Origin: Acidiferrobacteraceae bacterium | GTDB taxonomy: Bacteria > Pseudomonadota > Gammaproteobacteria > Arenicellales > UBA868 | Assembly (NCBI GenBank): GCA_002731295.1 | Contig: PCBE01000034.1 | Coordinates: 6,087 to 18,765, forward strand | DNA: 12,679 nucleotides | Direction: 5' to 3' | Shown: positions 6,995 through 12,679 of the stretch, one piece after another | How positions within the stretch are numbered: position 1 is the stretch's first letter | Layout of the letters: each line of letters opens with the position of its first letter | Made by a program: the position numbers and the translations under genes | The notes under the pieces: model-generated | The model's input: the letters and a program-made list of their open reading frames with translations, nothing else | What the model was told of the DNA's origin: nothing | The model's database searches: none

Positions 6995-7516
6995 TCAGTC
7001 AACGGGCCTGAGATTATCGCGAAAATGAGCTGCGTTCTTGCTGTAGTTTGCTGCTGTCCACTCCAGTAGACCCACTTCTTCATCGGTTAATGCTCGCACG
7101 GCTTTGGCCGGAGATCCGAGGATCAAAGATCGCGAGGGGTAGGTCTTTCGCTCCGTAATCAAGGAATTGGCGCCAACAATCGAATGTGCCCCAACGACGG
7201 CATAGTCCAATATTGTCGTACCAATACCTACCAGGCAACCATCTTCCAGGGTACAGCCGTGGATCATTGTGTTGTGGCCTACCGTGACATTATCGCCAAT
7301 AAGTGTGGGGATGCCTTCATCCACGTGGATGACTGTCCCATCTTGAATATTGCTGCCGGTGCCGATACGGATCAGGTCGTTATCTGCTCTTAGCACGGTG
7401 TTAAACCAGACACTCGATCCACTTCCGATTTCCACGTTGCCAATAACGTCTGCGCTGTCCGCCACATAGACGTTCTCTGCTATTCTTGGTGACAAGGTAC
7501 CCAGAGAATAGATCAT
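6995..7516 (-). CDS. Gamma-carbonic-anhydrase-like hexapeptide-repeat protein (YrdA/PaaY type)
   Basis: A 173-residue left-handed beta-helix protein. Repeated hexapeptides of the form [IV]G-x-x-x-x run from about residue 22 to 120. The three histidines that bind the metal in gamma-carbonic anhydrases are in place: His64 (TVIHVDEG), His81 and His86 (VGHNTMIHG), where the metal sits between subunits of a trimer. A C-terminal helix (about 144-166) follows, as usual. Most such short bacterial members (YrdA, CaiE, PaaY) have uncertain or no carbonic anhydrase activity; PaaY acts as a thioesterase in phenylacetate breakdown. The start at 7516 has GGAG 7 bases upstream. It follows sohB by 14 bases on the same strand and so is probably cotranscribed with it. 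Proximity to boxB and boxC makes a PaaY-like CoA-thioester clearing role thinkable, but a housekeeping YrdA-like protein is more likely. Confidence 0.9.
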   Translation of the reverse strand: MIYSLGTLSPRIAENVYVADSADVIGNVEIGSGSSVWFNTVLRADNDLIRIGTGSNIQDGTVIHVDEGIPTLIGDNVTVGHNTMIHGCTLEDGCLVGIGTTILDYAVVGAHSIVGANSLITERKTYPSRSLILGSPAKAVRALTDEEVGLLEWTAANYSKNAAHFRDNLRPVD

Positions 7517-7523
7517 AGATTTG

Positions 7524-7527
7524 CTCC
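7524..7527 (-). promoter_or_regulatory. Ribosome binding site of the hexapeptide-protein gene
   Basis: GGAG on the minus strand, 7 bases before the ATG at 7516-7514, lying just outside the end of sohB (7531). Confidence 0.65.
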
Positions 7528-7530
7528 GGT

Positions 7531-8568
7531 TCAGGTCAGGCTGGGTGGTTGAGTGGGCTCGGTGTAATCGACCAAGCTGTTCCGCTGCAATCTGCTGAAA
7601 AGGGAAAATACCCTGTCACTGAACTTCTGCTTGATTTTGTAGTGCACTTCGTACAAATCGACTTCATTTCGCAGCGACATAAGGTGGTCATCGCTGGTAC
7701 ATAGTTCATCTACAAGGTTCAACGTATGCGCGCGTGTTCCCAGCCAGTATTCACCGGTCGCCACTTTTTCGAGATCTACTACAGGTCGCTGTTCCTTAAC
7801 AAAATCCTTGAACAGCATATGGGTGTCTTCGACCTCTTCCTTGAGTTTCTGTCGCGCCTTGTCGGTGGTTTCACCAAACATGGTAACCGTCCGCTTGAAT
7901 TCCCCAGCCGTCACTTGTTCATAATCAATATCGTGCTTTTTTAGAAGTCGACTAAAGTTCGGCATCTGTGTGATCACACCAATAGAACCGATGATAGCGA
8001 AGGGTGCGGCGAGTATTCGATCACCCACGCAGGCCATGAGGTAACCGCCGCTGGCTGCGACTTTGTCGACCGCGATAGTGAGCTTGATTTTCTTTTCGCG
8101 AATTCTTGACAGTTGAGAAGCAGCCAAACCGTATGCATGGACCATCCCACCTGCGCTTTCGAGTCGTAGCAATACCTCATCTTGGTCTCGAGCAACCAGT
8201 AACACGGCTGTGACTTCCTCTCGAAGTGTCGCGACTTCAGAGCCACGGAGGTCGCCTTGGAAATCGAGAATGAACAGTCGTTTTCTGGTTTCACTGAGCT
8301 GTTTTGTCGTTTTCTTTGCCTCCGCTTTCCTTGCTTTTTTGTCGGCTTTTCGCTTTTTCTTTGCCTCATTTTTCTGCAGCATAGAATGTTGCAATACGTC
8401 GCTGATGTCGCGGTAACGATCGTTAATCGGTTTGACTTCTATATGCTCCGGGGTAGCACTTCGCCGACGCATCGCCAGGGTTGCAATAAACCCGACAACA
8501 GCCAGCAATGCGGCCAGTAGGGTTACTGTTTTAGCCAGGAACAAGCCGTAGTTCGAGAGAAATTCCAT
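7531..8568 (-). CDS. sohB: SohB-type inner-membrane serine peptidase (family S49)
   Basis: A 345-residue member of peptidase family S49, relatives of signal peptide peptidase SppA. An N-terminal membrane anchor spans about residues 8-32 (YGLFLAKTVTLLAALLAVVG). It is followed by a very lysine-rich, probably helical linker (66-96), a feature I also recall in Escherichia coli SohB. The S49 domain starts at about 98 (RLFILDFQG). LESAGGMVHAYGLAASQL (137-154) is typical. The catalytic Ser-Lys pair should be Ser173 (AASGGYLMA) and Lys225 (AGEFKRTVTMFG), with the structural GSIGVITQMPN between them. Length is close to E. coli SohB (349). I choose the ATG at 8568 because MEFLSNYGLFLAK aligns with the SohB N-terminus; a GTG at 8607 in frame would add 13 residues. 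Neither has a clear ribosome site. It follows boxB by 66 bases. A link to aromatic breakdown is not expected; position may reflect local order only. Confidence 0.93.
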   Translation of the reverse strand: MEFLSNYGLFLAKTVTLLAALLAVVGFIATLAMRRRSATPEHIEVKPINDRYRDISDVLQHSMLQKNEAKKKRKADKKARKAEAKKTTKQLSETRKRLFILDFQGDLRGSEVATLREEVTAVLLVARDQDEVLLRLESAGGMVHAYGLAASQLSRIREKKIKLTIAVDKVAASGGYLMACVGDRILAAPFAIIGSIGVITQMPNFSRLLKKHDIDYEQVTAGEFKRTVTMFGETTDKARQKLKEEVEDTHMLFKDFVKEQRPVVDLEKVATGEYWLGTRAHTLNLVDELCTSDDHLMSLRNEVDLYEVHYKIKQKFSDRVFSLFSRLQRNSLVDYTEPTQPPSLT

Positions 8569-8634
8569 GAAAATATAATCACTGTTTGCAGCGAAAGAGT
8601 TTATCACCGCAAGCTGGAGGAAACAGCGGTTGCT

Positions 8635-10086
8635 TCAGCTGTTGAGCCTGACGTATCTGAAATCGGCCGATTTGTTATCGATCGGTCTGCCGGGTGGAGC
8701 GATCCAGGGCGCGAACTCTCCAGGTGCGAGAACCTGGGTCATCAGTGAATTGAGGTAGGCCTCATCATCCGTGGTCGGTAGGAAACGGTGTTTCTGTTGA
8801 TCCCATTCATCGTCTGCCAGGATATGCCCCTGAGGATCGGTATGGATACCGGCAAACTCGCCAACTGTACGGGAGAATGCGACATGCGGCAGAGACAGGG
8901 TGAAAGGGATATCAGCTTTTCTGATGATTGTATTCCACCGATCTACACCTCGCGCACACTCGCGTTCATAATCATCACGCAGGCGGGCATTCAGTGCCGG
9001 CATAGCTGCTGTAGCGACCGACTTTATGTGACCCTGCTCAAGTTTAAGAACCAGATAGGTTGCAGTGATGAGCTGGTGGTCGTCCTCAATCCCAGTCTCG
9101 TGGTAACGACCCTTGATACCTGAATCAAAAAATCCAGCGGCGTTGGTCGATATCTCCGATCCGAACAGATCGAGCGATACCGAAAAATGAAAATTGAGCT
9201 TGCGCTGTACGGTGGGCAGATCGATTACACCCAGTGCTCGGGTCCGTTCAATGTCATAAGGGTCACGAAGGCCGTTCTCCAACATGGCTGAACATGTGCG
9301 TTCCACGATTCGAGCAATGCCGCTCTGGCCAACAAACATATGGTGGGCTTCTTCGGTGAGCATAAATCGTGTTGTCCTCGCCAGCGGGTCAAATCCGGAC
9401 TGGGCGAGACTCTCCAGCTGCATCTTGCCATCACGATCTGTGAAGAAAGTGAACATGAAGAACGACAGCCAGTCGGGCGTTGCCTCATTAAACGCCCCTA
9501 ATAATCGTGGTGAATTACTGTCGCCCGAACGCCGCCGCAGCAGTTCTTGCGCTTCCTCCCGACCGTCAAGCCCAAAATATTTGTGCAGCAGGTAAACCAT
9601 CGCCCAAAGGTGCCGCGCTTCTTCAACGTTCACCTGGAATAGATTGCGCAAGTCGTAAAGTGAAGGTGCAGTTTTGCCGAGGTGACGTTGCTGTTCAACT
9701 GATGCCGGTTCGGTATCCCCCTGAATGACAATCAATCGTCTCAGCGTTGCCCGCTGCTCTCCAGGTACGTCCTGCCAGACCGGTTCACCCAGATAACGAC
9801 CGAATCCGATAGTACGATCTTCTATTCGCGGAGCAAGCAGAATGCCCCATCGGTAATCCGGCATCTTGACGTAGCCAAACTGAGCCCAGCCATCACGATC
9901 GACACTCACAGCTGTACGCAGATAGACCGGCACATTCTGAAAACCATCTGGCCCCATGTCGCGCCACCAGTTTAGAAACTCTGGATGCCACTGTTCGAGT
10001 CCTTTAAGGACGCGGCGGTCAGACACCAGGCCTACGTTGTTTGGAATGAGTGTGTCGTAGCTGACTTGGGTGTTTTCGGTTGTCAC
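8635..10086 (-). CDS. boxB: Benzoyl-CoA 2,3-epoxidase, oxygenase component BoxB
   Basis: A 483-residue di-iron oxygenase that inserts oxygen into benzoyl-CoA to give the 2,3-epoxide in aerobic benzoate breakdown, with electrons from BoxA. Recognised by nearly continuous agreement with BoxB: IPNNVGLVSDRRVL near residue 14, VYLRTAVSVDRDGWAQFGYV (54-73), MPDYRWGILLAP, EPVWQDVPGE and QGDTEPASVEQQRHLG (122-137). Carboxylate and histidine ligands for the iron pair are available in GDTEPAS (Glu126), NVEEARHLW (Glu156, His159) and LTEEAHHMF (Glu245/246, His248/249). TPDWLSFFMFTFFTDRDGK (203-221) is also typical. The start is uncertain: there is no ATG before the conserved region. I use the GTG at 10086 because known BoxB proteins begin about ten residues before IPNN; a TTG at 10107 adds seven residues. 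Neither has a visible ribosome site. boxC lies upstream on the same strand; boxA is not next to it. Confidence 0.96.
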   Translation of the reverse strand: MTTENTQVSYDTLIPNNVGLVSDRRVLKGLEQWHPEFLNWWRDMGPDGFQNVPVYLRTAVSVDRDGWAQFGYVKMPDYRWGILLAPRIEDRTIGFGRYLGEPVWQDVPGEQRATLRRLIVIQGDTEPASVEQQRHLGKTAPSLYDLRNLFQVNVEEARHLWAMVYLLHKYFGLDGREEAQELLRRRSGDSNSPRLLGAFNEATPDWLSFFMFTFFTDRDGKMQLESLAQSGFDPLARTTRFMLTEEAHHMFVGQSGIARIVERTCSAMLENGLRDPYDIERTRALGVIDLPTVQRKLNFHFSVSLDLFGSEISTNAAGFFDSGIKGRYHETGIEDDHQLITATYLVLKLEQGHIKSVATAAMPALNARLRDDYERECARGVDRWNTIIRKADIPFTLSLPHVAFSRTVGEFAGIHTDPQGHILADDEWDQQKHRFLPTTDDEAYLNSLMTQVLAPGEFAPWIAPPGRPIDNKSADFRYVRLNS

Positions 10087-10199
10087 GATTGATTTTGTCG
10101 ACTGCAAAGGGTTGGGAAAAAAATTCTAGGATTAAACCTACTTTTTATTGCTGATCGTAGTCAAGAAAGTGGACCTAGTCAGTAATTGGTATCTACTGA

Positions 10200-11852
10200 T
10201 TACGTACGTTCGGGATCGAAAGTTCCTTTTTGACCGGAACCGTATCGGCGTAATGCGCCTTGTTCACCTGCAGCATTACCGCGTTGAAAGATCCAGTTCT
10301 GCCATGCACTTAGGCGTCCAAAAATCTTGGTTTCCATGGTTTCTGGTCCTGGAAAGCGCAAATTTGCCTCCAGTCCAATCAGGGCGTCAGGCGAAAATGC
10401 GCTACGCTCTTCCAGAAATATCCGAATTTCGTCTTCCCAGTCCAATTCGTCAAATGCAAATGTAACCAGGCCCAAGTCCAGACAGGTCTGAGCAGGCAGT
10501 GGGTTACCGATGAGATCGAAGAGTTCCGTCACAGCACTGGGTCGTCCGATGAATCGCGTTTGTAGGCGGGTAAGGTCGTTGCTCATCGGATAGGGTCCAA
10601 AGTTAGAGGTCGTCAGTGTGGCCACCGGTGATGGACGGGGGTCCCCATCGAGTTGGCCCATCAGCATGTACGTGCGGTCGCACGCGAACATTATTTCCGC
10701 CAGCAATCCAACAAAACAGCTGCCAGGATCGATTACTGCAACGAGAGACCTTGAGGTCAGATCAATACGTTTCAATACACGTTTCCAGTACAGCATAATC
10801 TCACGAACAAGCCAATGCTCGGCGTGCTGATTCAAGAACGTATCGTGCTGCAGTACAGTAGCAGAATCACCTTCAGTCCGAAAAATCAGCACACCTAGGT
10901 CGGGTTCGTTGAACCGCAGATGAAGCAGCGCATCATCCAATTCGCGGGCACAGCGCAGTACCCACGCCGCTGCACCGCTCGCCGACAGTGCATCATTATT
11001 TTCGGGGGCTGCGGATTGTGGACCCGAGATGGTGAGGGTTGCAGTACGACCCGTACGGTTTTTGTCCACACGAACAGTAGAGTAGCTCACCGTACGGTCA
11101 GAAGAATTGCGTTCCAGGGGCTTGAGGATTATGCCTGTGCGGTTGCCTGCTGTATCAGGTGGTTCTTCCAGTTGACAAACGAGGTGTTCAATCACGCCTG
11201 TAAGTTCTGAGGGTGGCACGGTCTGGTCGATCAGCCCCCAAGTCAGTGCTTTAGGGCCGCGGACACCTTCTTCCAGTGTTGAAAATACATCAGCGATGTC
11301 TCGACGGATTTTTCGTTTGTCTGTGATACGTGTCAGCCCACCGGTGCCGGGAAGGACTGCAAGAAGCGGTACTTCTGGCAGAGCGATACTCGATGAACCA
11401 TCATCAGCCATCAGAATGTGGTCCGTAGCGAGCGCCAGTTCATAACCACCACCGGCACAGGTGCCCTGTATGACGCTTATGAAGGTTTTCTGTGACCATG
11501 CAGACGCATCCTCGATGGCATTGCGAGTTTCGTTCGTGAACTTACAGAAATTGACTTTGTGTGCGTGACTGGCGCCGGCGAGCATTCTGATATTGGCACC
11601 TGAGCTGAAAACCGTGGGATTAGCAGATTCAAGTAGCACAATACTGACGTCTGGATGTTCGAAACGCAGGCGTTGAATAGCGTCATTGAGTTCAATATCG
11701 ACACCAAGATCGTAGGAATTGAGTTTGAGTTGGTAACCGTTGAACAGGCCACCGTCTTCGTCGACATCCAAGATCAGGTGCGCAACCCGGCCGTCCAGGC
11801 GAAGGTGCCAGTGCTTATACCGCTGGGGGTCGGTCTGGAAATCGATCTCCAT
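10200..11852 (-). CDS. boxC: Benzoyl-CoA-dihydrodiol lyase (2,3-epoxybenzoyl-CoA dihydrolase) BoxC
   Basis: A 550-residue crotonase-family enzyme that opens the ring of 2,3-epoxybenzoyl-CoA with two waters, giving 3,4-dehydroadipyl-CoA semialdehyde and formate. The N-terminal part has the crotonase oxyanion region GTCAGGGYELALATD (130-144) and ALPEVPLLAVLPGTGGL (157-173). Cys103, Glu138 and Glu160 align, with a constant offset of eight, with the residues I recall as catalytic in the Burkholderia enzyme (Cys111, Glu146, Glu168). The C-terminal half contains a second crotonase-like domain (around GSCFVGLLAEIMFACDR). It ends with the BoxC hallmark EANLRFPGPETMETKIFGRL and WQNWIFQR. Length matches (about 555). 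The ATG at 11852 lies 2 bases after the stop of the FAD oxidoreductase gene; a TTG at 11858 would overlap it by four bases. There is no clear ribosome site, so translation is probably coupled to the upstream gene. boxB follows after about 113 bases. Confidence 0.96.
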   Translation of the reverse strand: MEIDFQTDPQRYKHWHLRLDGRVAHLILDVDEDGGLFNGYQLKLNSYDLGVDIELNDAIQRLRFEHPDVSIVLLESANPTVFSSGANIRMLAGASHAHKVNFCKFTNETRNAIEDASAWSQKTFISVIQGTCAGGGYELALATDHILMADDGSSSIALPEVPLLAVLPGTGGLTRITDKRKIRRDIADVFSTLEEGVRGPKALTWGLIDQTVPPSELTGVIEHLVCQLEEPPDTAGNRTGIILKPLERNSSDRTVSYSTVRVDKNRTGRTATLTISGPQSAAPENNDALSASGAAAWVLRCARELDDALLHLRFNEPDLGVLIFRTEGDSATVLQHDTFLNQHAEHWLVREIMLYWKRVLKRIDLTSRSLVAVIDPGSCFVGLLAEIMFACDRTYMLMGQLDGDPRPSPVATLTTSNFGPYPMSNDLTRLQTRFIGRPSAVTELFDLIGNPLPAQTCLDLGLVTFAFDELDWEDEIRIFLEERSAFSPDALIGLEANLRFPGPETMETKIFGRLSAWQNWIFQRGNAAGEQGALRRYGSGQKGTFDPERT

Positions 11853-11854
11853 CG

Positions 11855-12679
11855 TCAACTGAAACGGTCCGGTCTAAATGGCGTGACATCGAGCGAGGTT
11901 ATTGTGCCTGCTGCAATTTCACTCACCAGCTTGCCGGTAATTCCGCCCAGTGTCAGCCCCAGATGATGGTGTCCAAAGGCAAAAATTAGATTGGGATTGT
12001 GTCTGGAACGGCCGATCACCGGCAGGCTGTCCGGCAATGTTGGCCGAAAGCCGAGCCAGGTATCAGACACGGGTCCGACATCTGGCAGTGCCTGCCGTAC
12101 ACGGCGCTCAATATAAGACAGGCGCTCAGGATTGGGAGCAGCATTTAATCCCCCGAGTTCGACGGTTCCAGCGGCCCTCAGTCCCTGATACATCGGGGTC
12201 ATGTAAAACCCAGCATCTGCAAATCCAACCGGCCGGTTGAGGAGTTCAGCTGACTCGGAAAATTGTACATGATAGCCACGCTCAGTATCGAGCGGCAGTT
12301 CTTCACAACCGCCCTTTGCAATTTGCATTGACCAGGCACCACCAGCAAGAACCGCCTGGTCGTAGTGATGACGGTTGCCATTGACCTTGAATGCAACATT
12401 ATCTGCGGACTGAGCCTCCACAGCAGAGACCTCACCCTTAATAAATTGGCCGCCGGTGTGACACAGGTGGTCTACCATGCGGCTGGTCATCTGTTTGGGG
12501 TCAAGTATCGTAAAGCCGTTCGGATACAACACAGCATGCGGAAAAATTGGTGCCAAGTTGGGTTCGAGGTCTTGAAGATCGGTTGCAGTGAGTTCCTCGA
12601 TCTGGGCGCCTTGAGTAAGCCGGCGTTGGCGATTTATTGCATCGGCGTCGAAAGACTCTGAGGTTGGGTAGATGTAGAT
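11855..12679 (-). CDS. FAD-dependent oxidoreductase, DadA-like (D-amino-acid dehydrogenase family), C-terminal part
   Basis: The gene is cut by the right edge; 275 codons remain and the frame is open to the end of the window. It belongs to the DAO/DadA family of FAD enzymes that oxidise amines or D-amino acids. The N-terminal FAD dinucleotide motif lies outside. What remains shows the family order: LTATDLQDLEPNLAP and AVLYPNG (an entry to the substrate domain), the second FAD-side strand YDQAVLAGGAWS, then TERGYHVQF. Near the end come WLGFRPTLPDSLPVIGRS and FAFGHHHLGLTLGGITGKLVSEI, which close the flavin pocket. The TTG at 12556 is internal and not a start. The stop TGA (11857-11855) is 2 bases before the boxC ATG, so the two are cotranscribed. 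Such an enzyme is not part of the known box pathway; a glycine-conjugate or amine substrate would be guesswork. Exact substrate unknown. Confidence 0.88.
   Translation of the reverse strand: MYIYPTSESFDADAINRQRRLTQGAQIEELTATDLQDLEPNLAPIFPHAVLYPNGFTILDPKQMTSRMVDHLCHTGGQFIKGEVSAVEAQSADNVAFKVNGNRHHYDQAVLAGGAWSMQIAKGGCEELPLDTERGYHVQFSESAELLNRPVGFADAGFYMTPMYQGLRAAGTVELGGLNAAPNPERLSYIERRVRQALPDVGPVSDTWLGFRPTLPDSLPVIGRSRHNPNLIFAFGHHHLGLTLGGITGKLVSEIAAGTITSLDVTPFRPDRFS

Noticed and set aside
8622..8643. Inverted repeat AACAGC/GCTGTT around the boxB stop
   Set aside because: A 6-base stem with a 10-base loop and no T-run, partly inside boxB; likely chance, so not called a terminator.
8788..9123. A 111-codon plus-strand frame inside boxB
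   Set aside because: Antisense to a strongly conserved gene and without any recognisable domain or ribosome site.
1..12679. Mobile elements, phage genes, defence systems, CRISPR or RNA genes
   Set aside because: I read both strands and saw no transposase, integrase, repeat array, tRNA-like cloverleaf or rRNA segment; nearly all bases are accounted for by metabolic genes.

Overview
The window is chromosomal, gene-dense DNA with base composition near 50% G+C by eye. It most likely comes from a gammaproteobacterium. The main taxonomic hint is a typical SohB inner-membrane peptidase, which is characteristic of that class; the aerobic box pathway genes fit a proteobacterium in general. I see no tRNA, rRNA, insertion sequence, phage gene, CRISPR array or long repeat. 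The content is catabolic and CoA-centred. Both ends are cut: an amidase at the left and an FAD oxidoreductase at the right.

Left part (1-3747). The C-terminal end of an amidase reads rightwards and meets, only 12 bases away, a leftward three-gene set. In transcription order this set is a 3-hydroxyisobutyrate dehydrogenase-like enzyme (3747-2794), an EamA/DMT membrane transporter (2698-1784) and a family III (CaiB/BaiF) CoA-transferase (1739-495).

Centre (3748-6950). A 253-base divergent intergenic region separates that set from a rightward overlapping pair: an acylating aldehyde dehydrogenase of the sulfoacetaldehyde dehydrogenase (SauS) type and an AMP-forming acyl-CoA ligase. The pair matches the SauS/SauT logic for sulfoacetate (acid, acyl-CoA, aldehyde). 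No sulfonate-specific gene such as xsc is in the window, so the substrate is open. Together with the divergent dehydrogenase and transporter, the locus could interconvert an acid, its CoA thioester, its aldehyde and an alcohol.

Right part (6995-12679). All genes read leftwards, in transcription order: DadA-like FAD oxidoreductase (partial), boxC, boxB, sohB and a gamma-carbonic-anhydrase-like hexapeptide protein. BoxB and BoxC carry out epoxidation and ring opening of benzoyl-CoA in aerobic benzoate degradation. BoxA (the reductase), BoxD and a benzoate-CoA ligase are not visible here. The FAD oxidoreductase is separated from boxC by only 2 bases, so it belongs to the same transcription unit. 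sohB and the hexapeptide gene may be a downstream housekeeping pair.

I found no clearly new molecular system. The most interesting points are the acid/CoA/aldehyde module with its divergent partners, a 29-codon upstream reading frame whose stop overlaps the aldehyde dehydrogenase start, and the unusual company of boxC and boxB.
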